Assembly: GCF_014323725.1 (NCBI RefSeq)
Contig: NZ_JABVED010000007.1
Span: 62,001 to 126,000 of the forward strand
Length of the DNA: 64,000 nucleotides
Reading direction: 5' to 3'
Source: Actinokineospora xionganensis
GTDB lineage: Bacteria > Actinomycetota > Actinomycetes > Mycobacteriales > Pseudonocardiaceae
Shown: one piece after another, positions 46,520-56,835 of the stretch
How positions within the stretch are numbered: position 1 is the stretch's first letter
Layout of the letters: every line of letters starts with the position of its first letter
Position numbers and translations under genes: made by a program
Notes under the pieces: model-generated
What the model was told of the DNA's origin: nothing
What the model saw: only the letters and a program-made list of their open reading frames with translations
Database searches by the model: none

Positions 46520-47635
46520 GTGGAACCACCGGCGCTGCGCCAACTCGCCCAGCTGGTCGACCGAGCGCGCGAAGACGTCAACGCGGGCAAGAAGCACCTC
46601 TCCCAGATCCAGGACTTCGCGGGCGGCGAAGGCGTGATCAACCAGCTCACCCAGGGCCACCAGGACGCCTACCGGGCGCTCGACGACTGGCTGGGCAAGC
46701 TCGCCGACGTGACCCTGACCTGCGTCTCCCAGGCGGTCACGGACGCGGCCGGGTACTACGAGCGCACCGACCGTGGTTCCGCCGAGAAACTGGACGGCAC
46801 GTACCCCGAGACCTATGTGACGGAGATCCGCGAGCACACCGGTCACGTCGCGATCGAGCCCCCGGAGAACACCGGGCGGTTCCAGGACGTCAGTGAGCCG
46901 CAGCGGCATCTGTCCGCGGTCAAGGACTACCGGAGCGAGTTGGACGGCAGCCCGGACTGGTGGGACACGTTCAGTCCGATGGTGCAGATCGGCAACGCGA
47001 TCGAGGTCGTCACCGGCGTCGCGGTCATGATGGGCCTGCTCGACCACCGGATCGACCCGCAGGCCGAGATCGTGAAACCGTGGGTCGGCGACTGGGCGGG
47101 GATCCGCGCGGCGGCCGACGTGCTGCGCAATGTGGGACACGAGATCAACGGCGTCAGCACCGACATCAAGTGGGCCTCACAGGGGACCGAGGCGGTGTGG
47201 CAGGGCAACGCCGGGGACGGTGCGGCCGTCTACCTGATGAACCTGGCGAAGCCGCTCGAGGAGGCCTGGCGGCCGATCGACGAGCTGGCGGGCAAGTACG
47301 TCGAGGCCTCCGAGGAGATGGTCAAGCTCCGGGAAGCTGTCGTCGGTGTGCTCAACGCCATCGGCGACGCGGCGATCGAGGCGGCCATCGCCGCTGGGGT
47401 CGCGGGCGGCTCGGCGTCCACCGGCGTCGGCGTCCCGCTCGCGGTCGTCGCAGGCCTGTTCGGCGCGTACAAGATCTACCGGGTCGTCGACGGGATCAAG
47501 GAGATCTTCGGCATCATCGGGAAGATCGACACGATGATCAAGGTCGTCCAGTCGGCGCAGACGAAGTACGGCACGATCCAGAACGGCGTCAAGCTGCCCG
47601 CGCTTCCGCAGTCCACGCTGTCGGCCCCGAAATAG
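46520..47635 (+). CDS. WXG100/ESX-like helical protein, putative type VII secretion substrate
   Basis: At least 371 residues. The N-terminal 85 residues are helical (PPALRQLAQLVDRAREDVNAGKKHL) and resemble EspC-like secretion-target domains. A second helical hairpin near residues 195-275 contains AVWQGNAGDGAAVYL, the WxG turn. A hydrophobic Gly/Ala segment follows (AAIAAGVAGGSASTGVGVPLAVVAG). The nearest canonical start is GTG 46520, but GGGGAGG (46493-46499) lies 20 bases away and five bases from an in-frame ATC at 46505 (ATC ACC GAG TTC AAG). So initiation at ATC or a sequencing error is possible. It starts a three-gene cassette. Toxin activity is not evident. Confidence 0.65.
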   Translation: MEPPALRQLAQLVDRAREDVNAGKKHLSQIQDFAGGEGVINQLTQGHQDAYRALDDWLGKLADVTLTCVSQAVTDAAGYYERTDRGSAEKLDGTYPETYVTEIREHTGHVAIEPPENTGRFQDVSEPQRHLSAVKDYRSELDGSPDWWDTFSPMVQIGNAIEVVTGVAVMMGLLDHRIDPQAEIVKPWVGDWAGIRAAADVLRNVGHEINGVSTDIKWASQGTEAVWQGNAGDGAAVYLMNLAKPLEEAWRPIDELAGKYVEASEEMVKLREAVVGVLNAIGDAAIEAAIAAGVAGGSASTGVGVPLAVVAGLFGAYKIYRVVDGIKEIFGIIGKIDTMIKVVQSAQTKYGTIQNGVKLPALPQSTLSAPK

Positions 47636-47644
47636 GTGAGGCGA

Positions 47645-48040
47645 GTGACCCAGTCGGCCAAGCCGTTCCCGAGCGACATGCGCGAGTTCCTCAAACTCGT
47701 CGAGGGCACCGAGTTCGAGGAACTCGCCAAGGACGAGTCGAAGCTCGAGCGGATCGTGGTCGAGGCCATGCGAACCGCCGAGGACCCGATCACCCGGGAG
47801 ATCGGCGATGGCCTCGCGTCGGGCACGATGACCTGGCGGACCATCGCGACCACGTCGGCCTACGCCGACTTCCTCGACGAGAATCTCGCCGCGCTGCAAC
47901 GGTTCGACATGAACGGCCTGGTCGAAAGCCTGCGGCTGGCTCAACTGGAGGCCGCACACAAGCGCGCGGACGAACGGGAGCTGCGCGAGCGAGACGACGA
48001 CGAGGACGTGTGGCAGGGATTGGGCGGCAACGACAGGTGA
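47645..48040 (+). CDS. Small acidic protein of the WXG cassette
   Basis: A 131-residue soluble protein I do not recognise, rich in Glu, Asp and Arg (FLKLVEGTEFEELAKDESKLERIVVEAMRTAEDP; ELRERDDDEDVW at the end). It is predicted helical. Its position directly after the WXG-like gene and overlapping the membrane-protein gene suggests a chaperone or immunity-like partner, but this is inference. GTG 47645 or GTG 47636 may be the start. Confidence 0.6.
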   Translation: MTQSAKPFPSDMREFLKLVEGTEFEELAKDESKLERIVVEAMRTAEDPITREIGDGLASGTMTWRTIATTSAYADFLDENLAALQRFDMNGLVESLRLAQLEAAHKRADERELRERDDDEDVWQGLGGNDR

Positions 48041-48552
48041 TGGGCGAGACCAGGCGCAAACCGTTGCGCCGCACCGCATGGAGCATGCTGATCGGCGGTC
48101 TGGTGGTCACCGGTGTGATGCTGGGTGTCGGCGTGCTCATGGTCGGCCAAGGGGAACCCGCCGGTCCTGGACAGGCCGCCCGCTGGTCGTCGGACACGGA
48201 GATCGCCGTGTTCCGGCCGGTCGGCAGGCAGCCGGACGGCGGGAACGCAGGCACCGTCGCGTGCACAATCGGGCTGCCCGACGGTCGAACCGAGCGGCTG
48301 CTCCCCCGGTGGGCCGATCGCCTCAGCGCCGACTTCTCCGGCCAGGCGACGATCACCTGCGAGCGTCCGGCGATGGTGCTCAGCGGGAGCCGACTCACCG
48401 TCGCGGGGATCGCGCGGGGACCGTTGATCGCACTGCCGCTGTTCGTCGCCATCCTCGGCGTGCTGCTGTTCATCCCCCGGTTCACCCAGGTCTGGGCCGG
48501 GCTCACCCAGCCGATCGGGCGCTGGATCACCCGCCGCTTCGACCGCGGTTAA
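48040..48552 (+). CDS. Two-helix membrane protein of the WXG cassette
   Basis: A 170-residue protein with transmembrane helices at about 15-37 (AWSMLIGGLVVTGVMLGVGVL) and about 130-150 (GPLIALPLFVAILGVLLFIP). Between them is an external domain of about 90 residues with two cysteines (TVACTIG, ATITCERP) that could form a disulphide. The start overlaps the preceding stop (TGATG). Function unknown; it converges with a TetR gene. Confidence 0.65.
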   Translation: MGETRRKPLRRTAWSMLIGGLVVTGVMLGVGVLMVGQGEPAGPGQAARWSSDTEIAVFRPVGRQPDGGNAGTVACTIGLPDGRTERLLPRWADRLSADFSGQATITCERPAMVLSGSRLTVAGIARGPLIALPLFVAILGVLLFIPRFTQVWAGLTQPIGRWITRRFDRG

Positions 48553-49184
48553 AGGTGCGCGGCTCGCATGGCCTGGTCCATCTCGTCATGGGTGGCCGCG
48601 GCGCACGGCAATGGGGTCGCGTGGTCGCCGCGAATGCCGTCGAGCAGGACGGCGAGGTACCGCCGCCACAAGTCGGGATTGATCGCCCGGGTCAACTCCG
48701 CCGAGGCGGCGATCATGACCAGGAATGCGCCGATGTCGGAGGCCTCGAAGTCCGGTCGGACCGCGCCCTGCGCCTTCGCGCGGGCGACCAGGGCGTCGAC
48801 CGCGGGGATGAAGTGTTCGGAGATGCGCTCCACCTGACCGAAGTCGGCCCGGGTGCAGATCTCGAACAGGCCGCGGTCGGCCGACTGGCGCTCGGCGATC
48901 TCGGTGATCAGACCGGATAGGCCTTCCCACGCGTCCGGGGTGGACGCGGCGGCGTCGATCACCACGGCCAACTCCTCGACGACGTGGTCGAAAACCGCCG
49001 TGACCAGCGCTTCCTTGTTGGGGAACCGCCGGTAGACCGTGCCGACGCCGACACCGGCGTGCCGGGCGACATCGTCGAGGGTGACGTCCAGGCCGTGCTC
49101 GGCGAAGACCTCGCGCGCGGCTCTGACGACGCGGACGCGGTTGCGTTCGGCGTCGGCGCGCAGGGGCTTGGTGGCGATCGTCAC
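48549..49184 (-). CDS. TetR-family regulator of the adjacent MFS transporter
   Basis: A 211-residue TetR-family protein with a helix-turn-helix at RVVRAAREVFAEHGLDVTLDDVARHAGVGVGTVYRRFPNKEALV (about 19-62). It is divergent from an MFS exporter gene with a 100-base gap containing inverted repeats, the usual layout of an efflux repressor. GTG at 49184 is the start. The end overlaps the convergent membrane-protein gene by four bases. Ligand unknown. Confidence 0.87.
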   Translation of the reverse strand: MTIATKPLRADAERNRVRVVRAAREVFAEHGLDVTLDDVARHAGVGVGTVYRRFPNKEALVTAVFDHVVEELAVVIDAAASTPDAWEGLSGLITEIAERQSADRGLFEICTRADFGQVERISEHFIPAVDALVARAKAQGAVRPDFEASDIGAFLVMIAASAELTRAINPDLWRRYLAVLLDGIRGDHATPLPCAAATHDEMDQAMRAAHL

Positions 49185-49249
49185 GCTCTCAGCATAACAA
49201 ATACGGAGGACGCACCTCCACTTCCTTGGTACCGTCGAAAGCATAACCG

Positions 49250-49262
49250 GAGACCGGGTCTC
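49250..49262. promoter_or_regulatory. Inverted repeat GAGACC-G-GGTCTC ahead of the MFS gene
   Basis: Six-base arms around one base, 22 bases upstream of the transporter start. It is a plausible TetR operator. A second repeat, GGAGG-acgca-CCTCC, lies near 49205-49219. Confidence 0.45.
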
Positions 49263-49284
49263 AACTTTCTCCCCAGGGGCATTC

Positions 49285-50757
49285 ATGACTCTCTCGGACA
49301 CGCGCGCGCCCGAGCCACCGCTGCAGGTCGCGTCCAACAAACGATGGCTCATCCTCGCCGTCATCGCGATCGCCCAGGTCATGGTGGTGCTCGACGCGAC
49401 CATCGTGAACATCGCGCTGCCGTCGGCGCAGGTGGACCTCCAGTTCACCAACGACCAGCGCCAGTGGCTGATCACCGGCTACGCGCTCAGCTTCGGCAGT
49501 CTGCTGCTGATCGGCGGCCGGGTGGCCGACCTGTTCGGCCGCAGGCTGACCTTCCTGGTGGGCGTAGCGGGCTTCGCGCTTGCCTCCGCGGTCGGCGGCG
49601 CCGCCGGCAGCTTCGAGATCCTCGTGGCCGCGCGAGTCGGCCAGGGTGTGTTCGCCGCCCTGCTCGCGCCCGCCGCGCTGTCCCTGCTGACCACGACCTT
49701 CACCGACCCGAAGGAACGCGCCAAGGCGTTCGGCATCTTCGGCGCCATCGCCGGTGGCGGCGGCGCGATCGGCCTGCTCCTGGGCGGCGTGCTCACCGAG
49801 TACCTCGACTGGCGCTGGTGCATGTTCGTCAACCTGATCTTCGCCGGAGCCGCGTTCCTCGGCGGCGTGGCGCTGCTCGACCGCAGCACCGCCGACCACC
49901 GGCCCAAGCTCGACCTCTTCGGCGTCGCCACGGCGACCGCGGGCATGTTCGCCCTGGTCTACGGCCTGGCCAACGCCGAGGCCGAGTCGTGGAGCCACAG
50001 CCTGACGTGGGGTGGCATCACCGTCGGCGTCGTGCTTCTCGCGGTGTTCGCCTGGTGGCAGACCAAGGCGCCGAGCCCGCTGCTGCCGCTGCGCATCCTG
50101 CTGCACCGCAACCGCGGCGGCGCGTTCCTGGCGATCTTCATCCTGTGCGCCGGAATGTTCGTGATCTTCCTGTTCCTGACCTACTTCCTGCAGGTCAACC
50201 TCCAGTTCGGCCCGGTGAAGTCCGGGGTGTCGTTCCTGCCGATGATCGGCACGCTGATGGTCTCGGCGACCCTGGCGACCACGGTGTTCCTGCCGCGCGT
50301 CGGACCGCGGCCGCTGATCGCCGGCGGCATGCTGGTGGCGGGTGCGGGCATCGCACTGCTGGCCCTGCTCGACGAGACCAGCACCTACGCCAGCGGTGTG
50401 CTGCCCGGTCTGCTGATCGCCGGTGCGGGCATCGGCCTGACGATGGCGGCGGGCATGAACGTCGGCATCCTGGGCGTCGACGCCGACGACTCCGGCGCGG
50501 CGTCCGCGGCGATCAACGCCGTGCAGCAGGTGGGTGGCTCGATCGGCACCGCGCTGTTCAGCTCGGTCGCCGCCGGCGCGGTGACCACGGCCATGATGGA
50601 GGGCAAGGCCCCCGCGTCGGCCGCCATCGCGGGCTACAGCGCGGCGTTCCTGGGCAGCGCGATCCTGTTCGCGGTCGGCGCCGTCGTGGCGGGCTTGGTC
50701 CTGCGGCCCGGCGTGCCCGAGGAACTCGGCACCGCGGGGCCCGCCGTCCACATGTGA
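49285..50757 (+). CDS. MFS drug:H+ antiporter, DHA2 (EmrB/QacA) family
   Basis: A 490-residue membrane protein with about 14 hydrophobic helices. Motif A appears as GGRVADLFGRRLTFLVG, and the opening segment IAIAQVMVVLDATIVNIALPSAQVDL with the acidic residue in helix 1 is typical for DHA2 exporters. It probably exports drugs or hydrophobic metabolites using the proton gradient. It is controlled by the divergent TetR gene. The C-terminal tail is short. Confidence 0.9.
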   Translation: MTLSDTRAPEPPLQVASNKRWLILAVIAIAQVMVVLDATIVNIALPSAQVDLQFTNDQRQWLITGYALSFGSLLLIGGRVADLFGRRLTFLVGVAGFALASAVGGAAGSFEILVAARVGQGVFAALLAPAALSLLTTTFTDPKERAKAFGIFGAIAGGGGAIGLLLGGVLTEYLDWRWCMFVNLIFAGAAFLGGVALLDRSTADHRPKLDLFGVATATAGMFALVYGLANAEAESWSHSLTWGGITVGVVLLAVFAWWQTKAPSPLLPLRILLHRNRGGAFLAIFILCAGMFVIFLFLTYFLQVNLQFGPVKSGVSFLPMIGTLMVSATLATTVFLPRVGPRPLIAGGMLVAGAGIALLALLDETSTYASGVLPGLLIAGAGIGLTMAAGMNVGILGVDADDSGAASAAINAVQQVGGSIGTALFSSVAAGAVTTAMMEGKAPASAAIAGYSAAFLGSAILFAVGAVVAGLVLRPGVPEELGTAGPAVHM

Positions 50758-50785
50758 CATTCCCCGGTGGCGTGGGCGAGCCTGC

Positions 50786-51844
50786 TCACGCCATCGGGTT
50801 GTGGACCGCCAGGAAGTCGTCGAGGTGCTTCCACGTCGTGTCCCGCGCGCCTCGACCGGCCAGCACGCCGAGGTGTCCGCCGGGGCAGGCGTGGAACTCG
50901 ACCTCGGCCGCGTTGTCGAGCACGTCGACCAGGTGCCTGACCGCCCGCTCGGGCGCGATGCTGTCGCCCTTGCCCGCGATGATCAGCACCGGGACCTTCA
51001 CCTCGGCCAGGGTGATCCGCCTGCCGCCCAGGTCGAAGGTGCCCTCCGCGAGGTCGTTAGCGCGGAAGAACCGGTGGTAGAGCTGCCCGAAGGTCCGACC
51101 GGGGTAGGCGATCATGTTGTCGGTGAAGCGGTCGACCGCCTCGATCTGCGCCAGGAAGTCGGCGTCGTCGAGGTGCGACAGGATCGCGTAGGGCTTGGTG
51201 ACGACCTTGTCGATCGCCGAGAGCTGGAACGCGCGCTTCACCAGGGCCCGCGGCGCGCCGCCGAGCAGGCGGTAGGCCGGGGTGAGGATCCATCCCTGGG
51301 TGAAGTCGACCAGGGGCTTCATCGGCGCGATCAGCGGGATGGCCGTCACGTCGAAGGGCGCCGCCACGGTCGAGATCGACGCGATCGGCAGGCCGGGCTG
51401 GTCGGCGGCGGTGAGCAGCGACATGATGCCGCCGAGGCACCATGCCACCACGTGCACCGGCCGGTCGCCCGCGTCCCGGCTGACCGCCCGGATCGTGTGC
51501 GGCAGCACGTCGTCGATCCAGTGCTCCAGGCCGAGCGTGCGGTCGGCGAAGCTCACGGTGCCGAAGTCGACCAGGTAGGTCGAGCGCCCCTGCTCGACCA
51601 GGTGCTCGGCGAGGCTGCAGCCACGCCGCAGGTCGAAGCACAGCGACGGCGCGGCCAGCGGCGGCACGAGCAGCACCGGGTCGCCGGACGCGGGCATGTT
51701 CCCCTCCGCGAACCGGTACACCGACCGCATACGGCCCTTGTCGATCAGTGTCCGCGGCATCGGCCGAAGATCGGCCACGCCCCCGCGCGTGACCTTCGCG
51801 GCCACGTTCTCCGCCGCCGCCGTGACCCACTCGGTTACGCCCAC
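50786..51844 (-). CDS. Alpha/beta-hydrolase of the PhaC-like (PHA synthase) type
   Basis: A 352-residue alpha/beta-hydrolase. The nucleophile elbow VVAWCLGGI has Cys in place of Ser, as in PHA synthases, an acid occurs in AGKGDSIAPERA and the base in PGGHLGVLAGRGA. It is shorter than class I PHA synthases and lacks their N-terminal region, so it may be a class III-like catalytic protein or a related acyltransferase. GTG 51844 is preferred, with GGAGG eight bases upstream; GTG 51853 overlaps that site. It converges with the MFS gene and is not part of the leucine operon upstream (102-base gap). Confidence 0.8.
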   Translation of the reverse strand: MGVTEWVTAAAENVAAKVTRGGVADLRPMPRTLIDKGRMRSVYRFAEGNMPASGDPVLLVPPLAAPSLCFDLRRGCSLAEHLVEQGRSTYLVDFGTVSFADRTLGLEHWIDDVLPHTIRAVSRDAGDRPVHVVAWCLGGIMSLLTAADQPGLPIASISTVAAPFDVTAIPLIAPMKPLVDFTQGWILTPAYRLLGGAPRALVKRAFQLSAIDKVVTKPYAILSHLDDADFLAQIEAVDRFTDNMIAYPGRTFGQLYHRFFRANDLAEGTFDLGGRRITLAEVKVPVLIIAGKGDSIAPERAVRHLVDVLDNAAEVEFHACPGGHLGVLAGRGARDTTWKHLDDFLAVHNPMA

Positions 51845-51946
51845 CGCGCCCACCTCCGCCCCAAGTCTGCCCTGCTCGACGGGACCACACCCGCCGGTCA
51901 GGTCAACGAGGCCCGTCTTCGCGCGGATACGTCAGTGAGACCGCCG

Positions 51947-53101
51947 TTACCTGAGGCCCAGCTCACGCGCGATGAGCATGCGCTGGACCTCGCTGGTGCC
52001 CTCACCGATCTCCAGGATCTTGGCGTCGCGGTAGAAGCGGCCGACGGGGAACTCGTTCATGAAGCCGTAGCCGCCGAAGATCTGGGTGGCGTCGCGGGCG
52101 TTGTCCATCGCGGCGTTGGAGGCGTGCAGCTTGGCGATGGCCGCCTCCTTCTTGAACGGCTCGCCGCGCAGCATCTTCGCCGCCGCCGCGTAGTAGGCCA
52201 GGCGGGCGGTGTGGGCGCGCAGCTCCATGTCGGCGATCTTGAACTGGATCGCCTGGTACTCGCCGATCTTGCGTCCGAACGCCTCGCGCTCGCCGACGTA
52301 CTTCAGCGACTCGTCGATGCACCCCTGCGCCAGGCCGACCGACAGCGCGGCGATCGCGACCCGGCCCTCGTCCAGGGTGGACAGGAACTGCGCGTACCCG
52401 CGGCCCTGCTCGCCGAGGAGGTTCTCCTTCGGCACGCGGACGTCGGCGAAGGACAGCTCACGGGTGTCGGAGGCGCTCCAGCCGACCTTCGAGTACTTCT
52501 TCGACACGGTGAACCCGGGCGTGCCCGACGGCACGATGATCGCCGAGATCTCCTTGCGGCCGTTGTCCTTCACGCCGGTGACGGCGGTGACGGTGACCAG
52601 CCCGGTGATGTCGGTGCCGGAGTTGGTGATGAACGCCTTGGAGCCGTTGATGACCCATTCGTCGCCGTCGAGGCGCGCTGTGGTGCGGGTGGCGCCCGCG
52701 TCGGAGCCGCCGCCGGGCTCGGTGAGGCCGAACGCGCCGAGTCGCTCGGCGGTGGTCAGCTTCGGCAGCCAGGTCTGCTTCTGCTCCTCGGTGCCGAACC
52801 GGTAGAGCGGCATCGCACCCAGCGAGACACCGGCCTCCAGGGTGATCGCCACCGACGAGTCCACCCGGGCCAGCTCCTCCAGGGCCAGGCACAGGGCGAA
52901 GTAGTCGCCGCCCATGCCGCCGTACTCCTCGGAGATCGGCAGGCCGAACAGGCCCATGTGGCCCATCTTGGCGACGATCTCGTAGGGGAACTCCCCGCGC
53001 TCGTAGAAGTCCCCGATGACCGGGGCGACCTCCTCACGCGCGAACTCTTGGACGGTCTTGCGGAGCGCCTCGTGCTCCTCGCCCAGCGTGAAGTTGATCA
53101 T
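51947..53101 (-). CDS. fadE19: FadE19-type acyl-CoA dehydrogenase (isovaleryl-CoA/short branched chain)
   Basis: A 384-residue acyl-CoA dehydrogenase with full family landmarks: [72 protein letters not shown] and [38 protein letters not shown]. Its place after accA1-accD1 is the same as Rv2500c (fadE19) in mycobacteria, giving leucine catabolism: isovaleryl-CoA oxidation. The ATG overlaps the accA1 stop (ATGA). Confidence 0.88.
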   Translation of the reverse strand: MINFTLGEEHEALRKTVQEFAREEVAPVIGDFYERGEFPYEIVAKMGHMGLFGLPISEEYGGMGGDYFALCLALEELARVDSSVAITLEAGVSLGAMPLYRFGTEEQKQTWLPKLTTAERLGAFGLTEPGGGSDAGATRTTARLDGDEWVINGSKAFITNSGTDITGLVTVTAVTGVKDNGRKEISAIIVPSGTPGFTVSKKYSKVGWSASDTRELSFADVRVPKENLLGEQGRGYAQFLSTLDEGRVAIAALSVGLAQGCIDESLKYVGEREAFGRKIGEYQAIQFKIADMELRAHTARLAYYAAAAKMLRGEPFKKEAAIAKLHASNAAMDNARDATQIFGGYGFMNEFPVGRFYRDAKILEIGEGTSEVQRMLIARELGLR

Positions 53102-55083
53102 GACTGGTCCTCCGATGGGGTCACCACGGTGAGAATCTGGTTCAGCGCGACCTGTTGGCCCGCATGGACGTTCAGTTCGGAGACGACACCGTCGACCTTG
53201 GCCGTGATGGTGTGCTCCATCTTCATCGCCTCGACGACGAGCAGCGGCTGCCCGGCGGTCACGTGGTCGCCCGCGGCGACCTTGACCACCAGGACCGTGC
53301 CCGGCATCGGGCTGGTCACCGGCCCGCCCGCGGCGGCCGACGAGCCCGCGCCTTCGAGCATCGAGTGCTCGGCCACGGCCCAGGCCTGGCCGCAGGCCGC
53401 GAGCCAGAGGACGTCGCCGTCCTGGGCCCGGGCATAGCGCAGGTTGCGGCCGCCGTAGGTGACCCGCAGTTCACCGTCCACACGCGACACGGACGCCTGG
53501 ACGGGGTCGCCGTCGTCGATCGTCACGGTCGCGGCCGACGGGCTGCCCGAGAGCCGGACCCGCACGTCGCGGTCGCCGCAGGTCAGGCGCAGCGGGACCA
53601 CCGCGGCCCGGCCGAGGCGCCAGCCGTTGGGGACCGACCACGGGTCGATCACCGGTCCGGCGGGCTGCATGGTGAGCAGTTCGTCGAGGGCCGCCGCGGC
53701 GAAGACCTCGTCCGACACCGGCACCGCGCGGGTGAGCTCGTCGAGCTTGCGTTCGACGAGTTGGGTGTCGAGCCTGCCCGCGCGCACGTCCTCGTCCGCC
53801 AGCAGCGCGCGCAGGAACGTGATGTTCGTGCCGACGCCGAGCACGACGGTGTCGGCGAGTGCGTCGGAGAGTCGGGCCAACGCCTGCTCGCGGTCCTCAC
53901 CCCAGGTGATGACCTTCGCCAGCATCGGGTCGTAGTCCGAGCCGACGACAGAACCGGCCAGCAGCCCGGAGTCCGTCCGCGCCCACTCCTCGGTGGACTG
54001 CGCCAGACCCAGCACGCGACCGCCGGTCGGCAGGAAGCCGGTCGACGGGTCCTCGGCGTAGACGCGGGCCTCGACCGAGTGCCCGCGAAGCTCCACCTCG
54101 GACTGCTTGACCGACAGCGGCTCCCCCGCGGCCACCCGCACCTGCTGCTCGACCAGGTCGAGCCCGGTGACCTGCTCGGTGACCGGGTGCTCGACCTGCA
54201 GCCGGGTGTTCATCTCCATGAAGAAGAACTCGTCGGGCCGGTCGGCGGAGACGATGAACTCCACCGTGCCCGCGCCGGTGTAGCCGACGGACTTGGCCGC
54301 GTCGACCGCCGCGGTGCCCATCCGTTCCCGCATGAGCGCGTCGAGCAGCGGCGACGGCGCTTCCTCGATGATCTTCTGGTGCCGCCGCTGCAGGCTGCAC
54401 TCGCGCTCGCCGAGGTGGATCACATTGCCGTGCGCGTCGGCGAGGACCTGGATCTCGATGTGCCGGGGCCGCTGGACGAACCGCTCGATCAGCAGGGTCT
54501 CGTCGCCGAAGGAGCCACGGGCCTCGCGGCGCGCCGACTCGATCGCCGAGCGGAGCGCGTCGGGCTCGGTGACCAGCCGCATGCCCTTGCCACCGCCGCC
54601 GGCGGACGGCTTGAGCAGCACCGGGTAGCCGATCTCGGTCGCGGCGGACACCAGGTCGTCATCGGACATCCCGGGCTCGGTGCGGCCGGGAACGACCGGC
54701 ACGCCCGCGGCGATGACCGTCAGCTTCGCGCGGATCTTGTCGCCCATGGCGTCGATCGCCGAGGCGGGCGGGCCGATGAAGACCAGCCCGGCGTCCGCGC
54801 AGGCCCGGGCGAACTCGACGTTCTCGGCGAGGAACCCGTAGCCGGGGTGCACCGCCTCGGCGCCGGTCTCGCGGGCCGCCGCGACGATGTTCGGAATGGA
54901 CAGGTAGCTCTCGCGCGCGGCGGCGGGCCCGATGCGGACGGCGACGTCGGCCTCCCGGACGTGCCGGGCGCCCGCGTCGGCGTCGCTGTAGACCGCGACC
55001 GACCGGATGCGCATCCGGCGGAGCGTGTCGATGACGCGGCAGGCGATCTCGCCGCGGTTGGCGATCAGAACGCTGGTGAACAT
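53098..55083 (-). CDS. accA1: Methylcrotonyl-CoA carboxylase alpha subunit (AccA1)
   Basis: A 661-residue biotin-dependent carboxylase subunit. The biotin carboxylase domain has [32 protein letters not shown] (ATP grasp), RDCSLQRR-like [16 protein letters not shown] and [12 protein letters not shown]. The biotin carboxyl carrier domain at the C terminus has VEAMKMEHT with the biotinyl lysine at about 621. It carboxylates 3-methylcrotonyl-CoA with AccD1 in leucine breakdown. ATG 55083 is chosen; GTG 55092 overlaps the accD1 stop. Confidence 0.92.
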   Translation of the reverse strand: MFTSVLIANRGEIACRVIDTLRRMRIRSVAVYSDADAGARHVREADVAVRIGPAAARESYLSIPNIVAAARETGAEAVHPGYGFLAENVEFARACADAGLVFIGPPASAIDAMGDKIRAKLTVIAAGVPVVPGRTEPGMSDDDLVSAATEIGYPVLLKPSAGGGGKGMRLVTEPDALRSAIESARREARGSFGDETLLIERFVQRPRHIEIQVLADAHGNVIHLGERECSLQRRHQKIIEEAPSPLLDALMRERMGTAAVDAAKSVGYTGAGTVEFIVSADRPDEFFFMEMNTRLQVEHPVTEQVTGLDLVEQQVRVAAGEPLSVKQSEVELRGHSVEARVYAEDPSTGFLPTGGRVLGLAQSTEEWARTDSGLLAGSVVGSDYDPMLAKVITWGEDREQALARLSDALADTVVLGVGTNITFLRALLADEDVRAGRLDTQLVERKLDELTRAVPVSDEVFAAAALDELLTMQPAGPVIDPWSVPNGWRLGRAAVVPLRLTCGDRDVRVRLSGSPSAATVTIDDGDPVQASVSRVDGELRVTYGGRNLRYARAQDGDVLWLAACGQAWAVAEHSMLEGAGSSAAAGGPVTSPMPGTVLVVKVAAGDHVTAGQPLLVVEAMKMEHTITAKVDGVVSELNVHAGQQVALNQILTVVTPSEDQS

Positions 55084-55088
55084 CGCAC

Positions 55089-56702
55089 TCACATCCGGAA
55101 GACGCCGTAGCCGACAGGGTTCAACGGTGCGTTGGCCGCGGCGGAAAGCGCGAGGCCGAGCACCTGGCGGGTGTCCGCCGGGTCGATCACACCGTCGTCC
55201 CACAGCCGGGCCGTGGAGTAATAGGGGTTGCCCTGCTCCTCGTACTGCTGCCGGATCGGCTCCTTGAACGCGTCCTCGTCCTCGGCGGACCACTCCTCAC
55301 CGCGCGCCTCGATCTGGTCGCGGCGGACGGTGGACAGCACGGACGCGGCCTGCTCGCCGCCCATGACCGAGATGCGCGCGTTGGGCCACATCCAGAGGAA
55401 CCGCGGTGAATAAGCACGACCGCACATCGAGTAGTTGCCCGCGCCGAACGAGCCGCCGACGACGACCGTGAACTTCGGTACGCGCGCGCACGCCGTCGCC
55501 ATGACCATCTTGGCGCCGTGCTTGGCGATGCCACCGGCCTCGTAGTCGCGCCCGACCATGAAGCCGGTGATGTTCTGCAGGTACAGCAACGGGATGCTGC
55601 GCTGGTCGCACAGCTCGATGAAGTGCGCGCCCTTCATGGCCGACTCGCTGAACAGCACGCCGTTGTTGGCCACGATGCCGACCGGGTGCCCGTGGATCCG
55701 GGCGAACCCGGTGACCAGGGTCGAGCCGTACTCCTTCTTGAACTCGCGGAACCGGCTGCCGTCCACGATGCGGGCGATCACCTCGCGCACGTCGTACGGC
55801 GTGCGCGAGTCGGTCGGGACGACGCCGTACAGCGTGGCCGGGTCGACCGCGGGCTCCTCGACCGGCGCGACGTCCCAGGGACGTGGAGCACGCGGGCCGA
55901 GGGTGCTGACGATGGAGCGGACGATCCGCAGCGCGTGCGCGTCGTCGTCGGCCAGGTGGTCGGTGACGCCGGAGGTGCGCGAGTGCACGTCGCCGCCACC
56001 GAGGTCCTCGGCGGTGACGACCTCGCCGGTCGCGGCCTTCACCAGCGGCGGGCCGCCGAGGAAGATCGTCCCCTGGTTGCGCACGATCACGGCCTCGTCG
56101 CTCATCGCGGGGACGTAGGCGCCGCCCGCGGTGCAGGAACCGAGGACCGCGGCGATCTGCGGGATCCCCTGGGCGGACATGGTGGCCTGGTTGAAGAAGA
56201 TCCGGCCGAAGTGGTCGCGGTCGGGGAACACGTCGTCCTGCTTGGGCAGGAACGCGCCGCCGGAGTCGACCAGGTAGACGCACGGCAGGTTGTTCTGCAG
56301 CGCCACTTCCTGGGCGCGCAGGTGCTTCTTGACCGTCATCGGGTAGTAGGTGCCGCCCTTGACGGTGGCGTCGTTGGTGACGATGACGCACTCGCGGCCG
56401 GACACCCGGCCGACGCCGGTGATGACCCCAGCGGCGGGGGCGTCGTCGCCGTACATCCCGGTGGCGGCCAGCGGGGAGAGTTCCAAAAACGGGGACCCGG
56501 GATCGACCAGCGAGTCGACCCGGTCACGGGGCAGCAGCTTGCCCCGCTCGACATGGCGGGTGCGGGCCTTCTCGGGTCCGCCGAGCGCCGCCGTACCGAG
56601 GCGTTCCCGCAGGTCGTCGACGAGCACCCGGTGCTCTTTGACGTTGCGCTGGAATGCCTCGTCGGCGGGATCGGCGTCGCTGCGCAGGACGGGCGCGTCC
56701 AT
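55089..56702 (-). CDS. accD1: Methylcrotonyl-CoA carboxylase beta subunit (AccD1)
   Basis: A 537-residue carboxyltransferase. It shows [83 protein letters not shown] and [34 protein letters not shown], the pattern of methylcrotonyl-CoA carboxylase beta subunits (Rv2502c). It heads accD1-accA1-fadE19. ATG 56702 is chosen. A GTTAGCG-CT-CGCTAAC inverted repeat lies 50 bases upstream. Confidence 0.93.
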   Translation of the reverse strand: MDAPVLRSDADPADEAFQRNVKEHRVLVDDLRERLGTAALGGPEKARTRHVERGKLLPRDRVDSLVDPGSPFLELSPLAATGMYGDDAPAAGVITGVGRVSGRECVIVTNDATVKGGTYYPMTVKKHLRAQEVALQNNLPCVYLVDSGGAFLPKQDDVFPDRDHFGRIFFNQATMSAQGIPQIAAVLGSCTAGGAYVPAMSDEAVIVRNQGTIFLGGPPLVKAATGEVVTAEDLGGGDVHSRTSGVTDHLADDDAHALRIVRSIVSTLGPRAPRPWDVAPVEEPAVDPATLYGVVPTDSRTPYDVREVIARIVDGSRFREFKKEYGSTLVTGFARIHGHPVGIVANNGVLFSESAMKGAHFIELCDQRSIPLLYLQNITGFMVGRDYEAGGIAKHGAKMVMATACARVPKFTVVVGGSFGAGNYSMCGRAYSPRFLWMWPNARISVMGGEQAASVLSTVRRDQIEARGEEWSAEDEDAFKEPIRQQYEEQGNPYYSTARLWDDGVIDPADTRQVLGLALSAAANAPLNPVGYGVFRM

Positions 56703-56751
56703 CTCAGGTCCTCGCGATCGCAGGTTAGTCACCGTTAACTATGTGACCAAT

Positions 56752-56767
56752 GTTAGCGCTCGCTAAC
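56752..56767. promoter_or_regulatory. Inverted repeat GTTAGCG-N2-CGCTAAC upstream of accD1
   Basis: Seven-base arms with a two-base spacer. The same arms occur at 57827-57842 ahead of the TetR gene at 57859. This is a probable operator of that TetR protein. A further GTTAAC lies about 15 bases nearer accD1. Confidence 0.75.
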
Positions 56768-56786
56768 GTCCGCGTCCACTCACGGC

Positions 56787-56816
56787 GAAGGCCACCCCCG
56801 ATCGGGGGTGGCCTTC
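56787..56816. terminator. Perfect hairpin terminator of the SGNH hydrolase gene
   Basis: Thirty bases form a complete inverted repeat: GAAGGCCACCCCCGA and its reverse complement. It lies 20 bases past the stop codon of the hydrolase gene and separates it from the accD1 promoter. Confidence 0.85.
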
Positions 56817-56835
56817 GTGGAACTCGGGCGGGGGA

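Noticed and set aside
50801-53437. 878-codon plus-strand frame over the PhaC-like, fadE19 and accA1 genes
   Set aside because: It crosses three well-supported genes on the other strand and has no recognisable domain.
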